A stretch of 7,593 nucleotides of DNA from CAZLXG01 sp964563585 (GCA_964563585.1 CAZLXG010000080.1:1-7593); one strand, 5' to 3'. Shown: positions 1 through 6,685, numbered from the stretch's first letter. Translations and numbers: made by a program. Notes: a model not told the origin generated them from the letters alone.

Positions 1-903
1 TATGGATACCAAGGTTCTGAGAAAGATGATGAAATTACGGGTGTTGAAGGTGCTCATATGACTACATTATTTAGGGAGATAGATACTAGACTAGGTAGAA
101 TGTGGAGTGTTGACCCTAAAGCAAAAATTGTTCCTGGGTTAAGTTCATACAACAGTATGGGAAATAACCCTATTTATTATAATGATGTAAATGGAGATCT
201 TTTTGGTTCTGGAAAAAAAAGACGGGCAAAAGGAAAATTTAGACCAAGAGAATTAAGAGCTATAGAGTCTGGAGCTTATTATGACCCTTCGACTGATAAA
301 TTTCGTAGAGATGGTTTTGAAGCTATTAAACGTGAAAGTCCTGTTTGGATTAATGGTACTAAGCAAGATTATGATTATAATGTTTTTGCTGGTAGAGAAG
401 TTAATACTTATAATTATACTACGGTAGGTATTTGGGCAGGGAAAATGGCTAGAAGAGCTGAGTTGAAAAGTAATAAAAGATTTCAATCTGTTTTGAAATT
501 AAATAATGGTTCAAAAGTTAATGTAACTTTTTTGAATACTAAAGATGGCACTAGTTCTAATCAAGAAGTTAATCCTAATTTAGTGCTTGGTGTAAAGAAA
601 GCATTAAATGAAGCCATAAATAATGGAGCAGAAATAAATCATATAAGTATTACAGCAACAACAAACGGAAGTCATTCAACCAATAGTAATCATTATAAAG
701 GTACTGCTGTAGATATTAATCAAATAAATGGCGTTAGATTAACAGTTAGAGGTGCAGATGAATTAGTTACAGCCTTACAAAACGCATTTGAAAATGTTCA
801 CGGTGTAAATGAAAATTTTGGTCCTGCTTTTGAAAAGAAGAAAGGTACAGGGGTTGTTGTTGGAGGACATCATAATCATTTACACTTTTCAATCACACCG
901 TAA
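1..903 (+). CDS. RHS-repeat protein, C-terminal part, with M15-like peptidase toxin tip (5' end outside window)
   Basis: The reading frame is open from base 1, so the gene starts upstream; the ATG at 58 is internal. Codons 1-14 read YGYQGSEKDDEITG, and LGRMWSVDP followed by YNSMGNNPIYYNDVNGD (about codons 31-66) is the end of the RHS core, after which polymorphic-toxin tips diverge. The tip then has an unrecognised basic stretch (about codons 69-205) and a C-terminal domain with SNHYKGTAVDI (His at 691-693; Asp seven residues later) and HHNHLHFS just before the stop. SxHxxGxAxD plus a late HxH is the zinc-ligand pattern of M15/LAS-type D,D- or L,D-peptidases, which cut peptidoglycan peptides. 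The RHS core is secure. The peptidase call rests on motifs only, and substrate is inferred. The 9-base gap to the next gene suggests co-transcription. Delivery genes are not visible. Confidence 0.85.
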   Translation, partial: YGYQGSEKDDEITGVEGAHMTTLFREIDTRLGRMWSVDPKAKIVPGLSSYNSMGNNPIYYNDVNGDLFGSGKKRRAKGKFRPRELRAIESGAYYDPSTDKFRRDGFEAIKRESPVWINGTKQDYDYNVFAGREVNTYNYTTVGIWAGKMARRAELKSNKRFQSVLKLNNGSKVNVTFLNTKDGTSSNQEVNPNLVLGVKKALNEAINNGAEINHISITATTNGSHSTNSNHYKGTAVDINQINGVRLTVRGADELVTALQNAFENVHGVNENFGPAFEKKKGTGVVVGGHHNHLHFSITP

Positions 904-912
904 ATAAAGAAG

Positions 913-2112
913 ATGAGTAGATTTAGTTATATTATTTATTTGGTTTTATTTTTATTCACTATAAATTTATATAGCCAAGTTAAATATGAGGATAAAGACG
1001 TTAATAGTGAAAACTTTTTAATTTCAAAGTCTAACGATTTAGATGGAGGAGAATACATCTTGGGGTCTCTATATTTAATTTCAGGAGATTCAGAAACCTT
1101 AATTCATAAGGATTATTCTATGTTTAACTCTTCCAGTTTTTTCTATAAAAAGGATAGTGTTCTACATATTAATTCAGAGGGGATATTTATTTTAAATAAA
1201 GAAGGGGTAGTAGGTTCAGAATATTTATTTGCTAAGAATGAGTTTTTGTACGGGTTTGATATTAATGAACTTAATAATGTTGGGGCGATTCTTCTTTTTG
1301 ATAGTGAAACAAGACTATTTACTTTATATAATTTTAATTTTAAAAGTAACAAAAAACAAAAAGTGTATGAATTTGAATATGGTATAGAAGGAGATGAATA
1401 TATTAATTATAAAAAGATAAAATATATAGATGAACAAACTATTGCTGTAGATTTTCAATATGCTCACTTTTTTATTATTAACCCAACCAATCAATCATCA
1501 AATATTTTTGAACTAGATGCTGCTCTTGATAAGCATTCTAATGCTGTTTATGATTTTACTCAAGATGGCGTAATTTATTTAAAAAAGAGTGACAATAAAC
1601 AACACCAGTTTTATTCTTATTCATTTAAGGAAAAACGAGATTATTTACTAACTAAATCTTTTGTACGTGAATCTGAGGATAATTATAATCAAGTTGTTTT
1701 AAAATTGTTCTATACTGGTAAGAAGAATGAATTTGTTTTTCAAACCCCTATGAGTGCATTTTATTTTGATGGTATAGGTTTCTCAGATTATACTACACCA
1801 GATAGTTTAATGATTTTAACAGTAGTAGAGGATAATCTTTATGCTATGAAAGAATTTAATAGTTTAGATCAAAAGATTGAAATTCTCACAAAAAAATTGA
1901 AGAGAGAGAAGGGAGTTCTGTCATCAGAAAATAAAGATAATAAGGAGATAGATGATGTTAGTTCTAAGAATATTAAAGAACCTTTAAATTATCAAAAGAA
2001 AAAAGAGGAAAGCGTAAAAGATTATAATAGTATTATTTGGATTGTACTCTTAATTATAGGAGTACTAGTAATTGTTATGGTGTTTTACTATCGTTTAAAA
2101 AGTAAGAAGTAG
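913..2112 (+). CDS. Exported, C-terminally membrane-anchored protein; candidate immunity protein for the RHS toxin
   Basis: I do not recognise this 399-residue family. Residues 1-21 look like a signal peptide: short basic start, hydrophobic core IIYLVLFLFTINL, cleavage probably before or near the Gln of YSQ. Residues about 22-320 are rich in aromatic residues and in alternating hydrophobic/polar strands, possibly a beta-propeller, but this is a guess. Residues about 320-370 are highly charged and Lys/Glu-rich, like a linker or coiled coil. Residues about 374-393 (IIWIVLLIIGVLVIVMVF) form one membrane helix, followed by the basic tail YRLKSKK, which should face the cytoplasm. The bulk would therefore sit in the periplasm. 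It begins 9 bases after the RHS stop, with no terminator between. Position and topology fit immunity against a peptidoglycan-cutting toxin, which is inference; a sensor or structural role is possible. Its tag stop abuts the stop of the convergent regulator. Confidence 0.8.
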   Translation: MSRFSYIIYLVLFLFTINLYSQVKYEDKDVNSENFLISKSNDLDGGEYILGSLYLISGDSETLIHKDYSMFNSSSFFYKKDSVLHINSEGIFILNKEGVVGSEYLFAKNEFLYGFDINELNNVGAILLFDSETRLFTLYNFNFKSNKKQKVYEFEYGIEGDEYINYKKIKYIDEQTIAVDFQYAHFFIINPTNQSSNIFELDAALDKHSNAVYDFTQDGVIYLKKSDNKQHQFYSYSFKEKRDYLLTKSFVRESEDNYNQVVLKLFYTGKKNEFVFQTPMSAFYFDGIGFSDYTTPDSLMILTVVEDNLYAMKEFNSLDQKIEILTKKLKREKGVLSSENKDNKEIDDVSSKNIKEPLNYQKKKEESVKDYNSIIWIVLLIIGVLVIVMVFYYRLKSKK

Positions 2113-2448
2113 TTATTTATAAGCCTGTTTAGTTTTAGCATCTCTAAGAAAAGCATCCATCAAAGCAAAGAGGTGTTTCTTATCTTCCTCATTAAGGTTT
2201 TCAATATCATCAATACGTTTTAAGATGTTATTATCATAATTAGATAACTGACCCTCACCGATAATAAAATCAACACTTACATTAAAAGTCTTAGCCATTT
2301 TTAGGAGTACATCAATAGAAGGTGTATTGCTATTACGCTCATAATTACCAATAATGGTTCTAGAAACACTAATCTGTTTAGCAAGCTCAGCTTGCGAAAG
2401 ATTATGCTGTTTTCTAAGTTCAGTTATTTTACTACCAATGTTTAACAT
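2113..2448 (-). CDS. XRE/Cro-CI family transcriptional regulator
   Basis: The 111-residue product has a full HTH_3 domain at residues about 4-64. LSQAELAKQISVSRTIIGNY covers the scaffold helix and the recognition helix around VSRTII, followed by the typical PSIDVLLKMAKTFNVSVDFIIG. Residues 65-111 are charged and helical (LNEEDKKHLFALMDAFLRDA), probably for dimerisation. It is transcribed away from the ATPase/recombinase operon, the usual arrangement for a repressor controlling a divergent mobile-element operon and itself. Three copies of AGTTGAC lie between the two start codons, one touching its own start codon (2446-2448), which suggests autoregulation. The taa stop (complement of 2113-2115) directly follows the stop of the convergent membrane-protein gene, leaving no space for a separate terminator. 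Family assignment is firm; the target is inferred. Confidence 0.93.
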   Translation of the reverse strand: MLNIGSKITELRKQHNLSQAELAKQISVSRTIIGNYERNSNTPSIDVLLKMAKTFNVSVDFIIGEGQLSNYDNNILKRIDDIENLNEEDKKHLFALMDAFLRDAKTKQAYK

Positions 2449-2484
2449 AGTTGACTAAAAACAAGTGTTTTAAAGAGTTTGAAG

Positions 2485-2510
2485 CAAAAGTAGTTAAATA
2501 AAGTTGACAA
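2485..2510 (-). promoter_or_regulatory. Candidate promoter of the XRE regulator gene
   Basis: On the minus strand, TACTTTTG (complement of 2485-2492) matches the Bacteroidetes -7 consensus TAnnTTTG. A TTG (complement of 2508-2510) lies 15 bases upstream, slightly closer than the usual 17 or more for the -33 element. Transcription would start roughly 30 bases before the start codon at 2448. One AGTTGAC copy (2502-2508) overlaps the -33 position, so a bound regulator would be expected to interfere. Confidence 0.5.
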
Positions 2511-2529
2511 AAGAAATGCTTATTTGCCA

Positions 2530-2557
2530 TTGAAAAGAAAAAAGAGTTGTACATTTG
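2530..2557 (+). promoter_or_regulatory. Candidate promoter of the ATPase-recombinase operon
   Basis: TTG at 2530-2532 and TACATTTG at 2550-2557 are separated by 17 bases and match the Bacteroidetes TTG / TAnnTTTG promoter pattern. Transcription would begin near 2563, giving a leader of roughly 25 bases to the ATG at 2589. The last two bases of the -7 element lie inside the TGTCAA-N6-TTGACA palindrome. Confidence 0.6.
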
Positions 2558-2573
2558 TCAAAGATAGTTGACA
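2556..2573. promoter_or_regulatory. Palindromic operator candidate, TGTCAA-N6-TTGACA
   Basis: TGTCAA (2556-2561) and TTGACA (2568-2573) form a perfect 6-bp inverted repeat around a 6-base spacer. An 18-bp dyad of this kind is typical of dimeric XRE repressors. It overlaps the end of the -7 element and the expected transcription start of the ATPase operon, an ideal place for repression. The regulator gene is divergent, about 110 bases away. Binding is inferred. Confidence 0.55.
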
Positions 2574-2588
2574 TTAAAATTTTTTTCA

Positions 2589-4127
2589 ATGACAGAATTA
2601 AACACAACCAACACCGAACAAATCATTTACAACAACAGTTTAATCAAACTTACTGTGTTAGGCGGAATTAAAATAGAAGGCTTGGATAGGATGCGAGCCA
2701 CCTTAAAAGCAGAATTACCAGAAAGTCCAAAACCACCAATTAGACATAACCTTGATTTGTACAATGACACCCAATTAGAAAAGTTCATTAGAAAAACAGC
2801 AGAACGCTTGGAAATCGGAACAAGTGTAATAGCAGCCAGTTTATCAGAATTAACTGCACAGCTTGAAAGTTATAGGCTTCAACAAATAAAGGAGCAGGAA
2901 CCCGAAGAAGAAGCAATAAAAGTGCTATCAGCACAGGAGAAAAAAACAGCATTAGAATATTTACAACAAGAAAACTTAATCGAACAAACGAAATTAGACT
3001 TAGCAAAATCGGGAATAATAGGAGAAGAAATAAATGCCTTGATATTGTTGCTAGCAATGAGTAGTAGAAAATGTGCAGACCCATTAAGTGTAGTTTGTTT
3101 AGCAAAAAGTGGAATAGGGAAAAGTTATTTAATGGAAAGAGTGGCAGCCTGTTTTCCAACAGAAGATTTATTGGAGAATACCCAAATGACAGAAAATAGT
3201 TTTTATTACTACAAACGAGAAGAAATAAGAGGTAAGGTTTTTTTAATAGAAGACTTAGACGGAGCAGCAGCAGTACTCTATCCAATACGAGAATTACAAT
3301 CCAAAAAACGCATCAGTAAAACCGTAACAATGAAAGACAAAAACGGAAAGCTGAGAACCTTAACCTTAGTAGTTGAAGGTCCAGTAAGTGTAATAGGATG
3401 TACAACCAAAGAAAGAATTTATGAAGATAATGCCAACCGCTCAATACTTATTTACTTAGATGGAAGCAAAGAACAAGATCAAAAAATACTAGAATATCAA
3501 AAGCAAATCAAAGCCAATCTAATAGATAAAAGCACAGAAAAAGTAATCCAAGAAAAATTACAAGATGTACAAAGAATGTTAGAACCAATAAAAATAATTA
3601 ACCCTTATGCACTACTAATAGATTTACCAAAAGAGATATTTAAACCAAGGCGAACAATGGGTTTACTATTAAACTTCATAGAAGCAATAACCTATTACCA
3701 TCAAAAACAAAGAGCAGAACAAGTAAACAAAGCAACAGGAGAAATATTTATTGAAACTGAACCACAAGATATTGAAATAGCATTTACACTTTTAAAAGAA
3801 ACATTATTTAGAAAAAGTGATGAACTAAGCGGAGCGTGTAGAAGCTTTTACCAAGCATTAAAAAGAATGAAGCTCGATAAGTTTTTTGCAGCAGATATCA
3901 GACAGAATAGTAGAATAAATCCAAGAACATTACAAAGACATTTAAAAGAGCTAAACGATTACAACTACCTACAAATAATAGGAGGAAATAAATACAAAAC
4001 AGGTTACCAATATGAGCTAAACCCAACAGCAGAAAAGGTAAAACTAGAACACGAAATAGATAAGCAAATCAAACAAATATTAAAGAAAATAGAGCAGCAA
4101 GACAAAGTACGACAAAAGAAGAAATGA
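2589..4127 (+). CDS. P-loop ATPase with a possible C-terminal winged helix, first gene of the recombinase operon
   Basis: The ATG at 2589 is preferred (512 residues). An upstream in-frame TTG at 2568 lies within the operator palindrome and almost on the expected transcription start. Residues 17-45 (LIKLTVLGGIKIEGLDRMRA) and 60-140 look like the helical region found in Bacteroidetes mobile-element primase-type proteins, but no CHC2 zinc finger or Toprim domain is visible. Residues 172-179, AKSGIGKS, are a Walker A motif; VFLIEDLD (217-224) is Walker B with an acidic pair; VSVIGCTT (266-273) fits sensor 1; NANRS (281-285) could hold an arginine finger. Residues about 435-477 (INPRTLQRHLKELNDYNYLQ) look like a winged helix for DNA binding; the tail is Lys/Gln-rich. 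It lies 68 bases before the first recombinase and probably assists recombination or element replication. The ATPase fold is well supported; the role is inferred. Confidence 0.85.
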   Translation: MTELNTTNTEQIIYNNSLIKLTVLGGIKIEGLDRMRATLKAELPESPKPPIRHNLDLYNDTQLEKFIRKTAERLEIGTSVIAASLSELTAQLESYRLQQIKEQEPEEEAIKVLSAQEKKTALEYLQQENLIEQTKLDLAKSGIIGEEINALILLLAMSSRKCADPLSVVCLAKSGIGKSYLMERVAACFPTEDLLENTQMTENSFYYYKREEIRGKVFLIEDLDGAAAVLYPIRELQSKKRISKTVTMKDKNGKLRTLTLVVEGPVSVIGCTTKERIYEDNANRSILIYLDGSKEQDQKILEYQKQIKANLIDKSTEKVIQEKLQDVQRMLEPIKIINPYALLIDLPKEIFKPRRTMGLLLNFIEAITYYHQKQRAEQVNKATGEIFIETEPQDIEIAFTLLKETLFRKSDELSGACRSFYQALKRMKLDKFFAADIRQNSRINPRTLQRHLKELNDYNYLQIIGGNKYKTGYQYELNPTAEKVKLEHEIDKQIKQILKKIEQQDKVRQKKK

Positions 4128-4195
4128 CGCACTAAAACACAATAAGCATAAAGGTTAAACCTGTAGGACGACAAAAAATAAAAAGGCAAGAGGGA

Positions 4196-5140
4196 ATGAA
4201 AAATTTACAACTAAAAAGCGAAGCATTTCAATACATAGAAAAATCATTTAAAGAATGGTTAGATGTGTTGGGCTACGCTCAAAGTACCGTTTACCAAATG
4301 CCCAATTATGTACGAGAACTATTTTACTGGTTAGAGAATGAAAAGCAAATAACACAAGTCAATCAAATTACCACACGATTAATAAAAGAACATTATCAAA
4401 ACTTAAAATACAGAAGTAACCAAAGAAGAGGCGGAGCATTAAGCAATAACTATTTAAACAAGCAATTGCAAGGGCTTTACAAGTTTATGGATTACCTCAG
4501 AAAAACAGGAAGAATAACATTACCACACTTAGAAATAAATAGAGAAGAAGCCAACCCAAAAGCAATACAAGTATTGACAATAGAAGAAATTAAAACATTG
4601 TACAAAGCAGCAGAAAATCACGCTAGTAATGCAAAGTTTGAAGCAATAGCAGCAAGAGACAAAGCAATGTTGAGTGTGTTTTATGGCTGTGGATTAAGAA
4701 GAAATGAAGGATATTATTTAGATCTGTCAGACATCAATTTTGACAAGCAAATAATACACGTTAGAAAAGGGAAGAATTACAAAGAACGATTTGTTCCATT
4801 CAATAAAACCAATGCTAACATAATCCAAGAATACATTTATGACTACAGACCATTCTTTGCAAATGCCAAAGAAATTAATGCACTATTTGTAAGTGTAAAA
4901 GGTTATCGGATGGATGGGCAAAGTATGGCAATGCGATTAAAAATATTACAACAAAGAACAGATGATATTGAATTACAACAAAAAGATTTTTCCTTACATA
5001 CATTACGCCACAGCATAGCAACACATTTACTTACAGCAGGAATGAGTTTAGAAAAGATTGCAAGGTTTTTAGGACACAGCTCTTTAGAATCAACACAAAT
5101 TTATACGCATTTAATCCAACCAAAAGATGAGCAGTTTTAA
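4196..5140 (+). CDS. Tyrosine recombinase/integrase 1 (XerC/D-like, complete catalytic set)
   Basis: The 314-residue length is typical of XerC/D-like recombinases. Residues about 8-105 form a SAM-like core-binding domain (AQSTVYQMPNYVRELFYWLE). The catalytic domain starts near residue 125. The active-site residues are visible: Arg168 in CGLRRNE, a beta-hairpin Lys (191 or 193) in RKGKNYKERFVP, His268 and Arg271 in HTLRHSIATHLL, His294 in LGHSS, and the nucleophile Tyr303 in STQIYTHL. It should cut and rejoin DNA through a 3'-phosphotyrosine bond. Its 3' end overlaps the second recombinase by 14 bases, so the two are probably translationally coupled and may work as a pair, as XerC with XerD do. 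No attachment site could be assigned. The coding strand is strikingly A-rich and T-poor, as in its operon partners and unlike the upstream RHS genes. Confidence 0.95.
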   Translation: MKNLQLKSEAFQYIEKSFKEWLDVLGYAQSTVYQMPNYVRELFYWLENEKQITQVNQITTRLIKEHYQNLKYRSNQRRGGALSNNYLNKQLQGLYKFMDYLRKTGRITLPHLEINREEANPKAIQVLTIEEIKTLYKAAENHASNAKFEAIAARDKAMLSVFYGCGLRRNEGYYLDLSDINFDKQIIHVRKGKNYKERFVPFNKTNANIIQEYIYDYRPFFANAKEINALFVSVKGYRMDGQSMAMRLKILQQRTDDIELQQKDFSLHTLRHSIATHLLTAGMSLEKIARFLGHSSLESTQIYTHLIQPKDEQF

Positions 5141-6041
5141 ATATTATTTAGAAGAAAAAGGACTAGCCAACAATACAGTAGAAAGTATTTATGGAGATGT
5201 AATCCCATTTATTAATTGGTGTGAAGAAGAAAACATAGAAGCAGAACAATCCAGTTACACAGAAATATTAGCCTACATTAAATACATCCAAAAAAGAGGA
5301 ATCAAACAAAGAACCGTACAAGTTTACACAGGAAGTTTAAAGCATTATTTCTCCTGGCTAATTAAGCGAGAAATTCGAGAAGATAATCCAATTAGAAGCA
5401 TCAATATTAAAGGCGTAAAAAGGCAGTATTTGTATGATATTTTGAAAAAGCAAGAACTAGAAACCCTTTATGAAAACTTTAAAATAACAGCAGAAAATGA
5501 CAGTAATAAAAATCAAAATTGGTTTAAAGCATCCCAGTTAACAAGCAGAAGAAATAAAGTGATTTTAGGCTTAATGATCTGGCAAGGATTAGGAACAAGA
5601 GAACTAACAAAACTAGCAGTAAAAGACTTGAAATTAAGAGAAGGGAAAGTTTACATACAAGGAAGCAGAAGAAGTAATGAAAGGGAATTGAAATTAGAAT
5701 CTCACCAAGTCTTAGATATTATGGAATATCAACTAAAAACAAGAGTTGAAATGTTAGCCATAAGCAAACAAGAAACGGAACAGTTGTTTGTTGGAATAGC
5801 AGGAGGGAGTAATTTTAGTAACATAATAACAAAGCTGATACAGAAACTTAGAGAGCAAAATAGTAGTATCAAAAACATCAAACAAATCAGAGCAAGTGTA
5901 ATTACTCATTGGCTAAAAAATCACAATCTAAGAGAAGTTCAATACAAAGCAGGGCATCGTTATGTAAGTTCAACAGAAGTCTATTTAGTGAATGATTTAG
6001 AAGGATTACAAGAAGATATTGCAAAATTTCATCCGTTTTAA
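5127..6041 (+). CDS. Tyrosine recombinase/integrase 2 (altered active site)
   Basis: The 304-residue product has an N-terminal SAM-like domain (residues about 3-90; NNTVESIYGDVIPFINW) and a catalytic domain from about residue 105. Arg158 (GLGTREL), Arg255 (KQIRASVITHW), His277 (AGHRYVSSTEVY) and Tyr286 are in the expected places. The HxxR motif reads KxxR with Lys252, a variant known in the family. The beta-hairpin that normally carries a catalytic lysine reads GSRRSNER, with no obvious lysine. The enzyme may be weaker than its partner, rely on it, or act chiefly in DNA binding. It overlaps the preceding gene by 14 bases and is the last gene before a terminator-like hairpin. Family membership is firm; partial loss of activity is inference. 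Confidence 0.92.
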   Translation: MSSFKYYLEEKGLANNTVESIYGDVIPFINWCEEENIEAEQSSYTEILAYIKYIQKRGIKQRTVQVYTGSLKHYFSWLIKREIREDNPIRSINIKGVKRQYLYDILKKQELETLYENFKITAENDSNKNQNWFKASQLTSRRNKVILGLMIWQGLGTRELTKLAVKDLKLREGKVYIQGSRRSNERELKLESHQVLDIMEYQLKTRVEMLAISKQETEQLFVGIAGGSNFSNIITKLIQKLREQNSSIKNIKQIRASVITHWLKNHNLREVQYKAGHRYVSSTEVYLVNDLEGLQEDIAKFHPF

Positions 6042-6067
6042 TTTACAGGGTTTTAATTTAAAGTCAT

Positions 6068-6096
6068 AAGAAGTACCTTTTTAAGTACTTTTTTTT
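6068..6096 (+). terminator. Rho-independent terminator of the recombinase operon
   Basis: AAGTAC (6071-6076) pairs with GTACTT (6085-6090) around an 8-base loop. The stem can extend outward by A-T and G-T pairs, and the right arm runs into eight T residues ending at 6096. It lies 26 bases after the second recombinase stop and just before the antitoxin promoter. The GTAC cores resemble the TGTACA core bound by YefM-type repressors, so it could also serve as the toxin-antitoxin operator. Confidence 0.65.
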
Positions 6097-6098
6097 AT

Positions 6099-6106
6099 TA
6101 CATTTG
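6099..6106 (+). promoter_or_regulatory. Candidate -7 promoter element of the yefM-yoeB operon
   Basis: TACATTTG matches TAnnTTTG exactly and ends 4 bases before the antitoxin ATG at 6111. No clear TTG -33 element lies upstream, because that position is occupied by the terminator hairpin. Transcription would start at or next to the start codon, implying a leaderless or nearly leaderless mRNA. The element is identical to that of the ATPase operon. Confidence 0.5.
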
Positions 6107-6110
6107 TATT

Positions 6111-6359
6111 ATGGAAACAGTAAATTACACAGACTTTCGTTCAAACTTAAAGCTTTGGTTTGATAAGGTAATCAATGATGTTAGTGATGTTGTCATCAAA
6201 AGAAAAAGTGGAAAAGACCTTGTCTTAATTTCATTAGATGAATACAATTCATTAAAAGAAACTACTTATCTTCTAACAGGGAAAAACAGGAATATTTTAC
6301 TTAACTCTATTAAAGAATTAGAATCAGGTAAAGGAGTTCAGAAAGATTTAATAGCATAA
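6111..6359 (+). CDS. yefM: YefM-family antitoxin (type II, Phd/YefM)
   Basis: The 82-residue product aligns over its whole length with YefM. METVNYTDFRSNLKLWFDKV is the N-terminal DNA-binding/dimerisation part. VVIKRKSGKDLVLISLDEYNSLKETTYLL is the Phd/YefM core, split here at residues 27-46 and 47-55. The C-terminal region about 56-82 (LLNSIKELESGKGVQKDLIA) is the toxin-binding tail. It should bind and neutralise YoeB and repress its own operon, with the complex repressing more strongly. The stop overlaps the toxin start by one base (TAATG), the usual antitoxin-first arrangement. The start is supported by alignment of METVNYTDFR with the conserved YefM N-terminus. It lies downstream of the recombinase module, where addiction pairs often stabilise mobile DNA. 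Confidence 0.93.
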   Translation: METVNYTDFRSNLKLWFDKVINDVSDVVIKRKSGKDLVLISLDEYNSLKETTYLLTGKNRNILLNSIKELESGKGVQKDLIA

Positions 6360-6619
6360 TGAAATTAACTTGGTCTACATCTTCTTGGGAAGATTATTTG
6401 TATTGGCAGAAAGTCGATAAGAAGAATGTAAAACGCATTAACGAACTCATTAAAAGTTGTATGCGAACACCTTTTGAAGGTATTGGAAAGCCAGAAGCTT
6501 TAAAAGGAGATTTACAAGGTTATTGGTCAAGACGAATAACATCAGAGCATAGATTAGTTTACAAATATGAAAATGAACAGATAATGATAGCAGCTTGTCG
6601 TTATCATTATGGAAAGTAA
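6359..6619 (+). CDS. yoeB: YoeB-family toxin, ribosome-dependent mRNA interferase
   Basis: The 86-residue product is close to the 84-residue E. coli YoeB in length and sequence: it has SWEDYLYWQ, KKNVKRINELIK, TPFEGIGKPEALKGDL, WSRRITSEHRLVY and AACRYHYGK. The catalytic residues described for YoeB, Glu46, Arg65 and His83 with Tyr84, are all present at the same positions. The toxin therefore looks intact, and should cut mRNA in the ribosomal A site when free of YefM. It is translationally coupled to the antitoxin through the one-base overlap. A 15-bp inverted repeat starts 8 bases after the stop and may end the transcript. Confidence 0.95.
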   Translation: MKLTWSTSSWEDYLYWQKVDKKNVKRINELIKSCMRTPFEGIGKPEALKGDLQGYWSRRITSEHRLVYKYENEQIMIAACRYHYGK

Positions 6620-6626
6620 AATCCTC

Positions 6627-6685
6627 ACAAAATAAAAGCTTCATTTTTCCCAAAAGGTCAAAACTTGCACAAGCTTTTATTTTGT
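6627..6685. repeat. 15-bp perfect inverted repeat after yoeB, possible terminator
   Basis: ACAAAATAAAAGCTT (6627-6641) is perfectly complementary to AAGCTTTTATTTTGT (6671-6685), with a 29-base loop. It begins 8 bases after the yoeB stop and could end that transcript, although the loop is long and no clean T-run follows. It could also be a folded-DNA site like the structures to its right. Confidence 0.6.

Larger units (their letters stand above)
2449..2572. repeat. Three direct copies of AGTTGAC in the divergent intergenic region
   Basis: AGTTGAC occurs at 2449-2455, 2502-2508 and 2566-2572. The first sits in TAGTTGACTA against the regulator start codon; the third is the right half of the operator dyad. 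A degenerate copy, TAGTTAA, is at 2491-2497, and the inverse TTGTCAA is at 2555-2561. The copies flank both predicted promoters, as expected for a set of repressor half-sites. Confidence 0.5.
2113..6096. mobile_element. Putative regulated double-tyrosine-recombinase element (ends not determined)
   Basis: A repressor, a divergent ATPase-recombinase-recombinase operon and a closing terminator form one self-contained unit of about 4 kb. The operon's coding strand is clearly richer in A and poorer in T than the RHS and membrane-protein genes to the left, which suggests a separate origin. I found no convincing direct or inverted repeats flanking the unit. The limits given are therefore those of the gene block, not of a mapped element, and the element could extend right into the inverted-repeat zone. 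No transfer or relaxase genes are present, and the only replication-like gene is the ATPase. Confidence 0.5.

Noticed and set aside
2568..2588. TTG at 2568 as start of the ATPase gene
   Set aside because: It sits within the operator dyad and nearly on the expected transcription start; the ATG at 2589 fits the leader better.
2788..3285. 165-codon minus-strand reading frame inside the ATPase gene
   Set aside because: Extreme Leu/Phe-rich composition with no domain, produced by the A-rich, T-poor coding strand opposite; the plus-strand frame has clear ATPase motifs.
4152..4162. AGGTT-A-AACCT palindrome between the ATPase and first recombinase
   Set aside because: Five-bp arms only, no T-run and no matching copies; could be chance.
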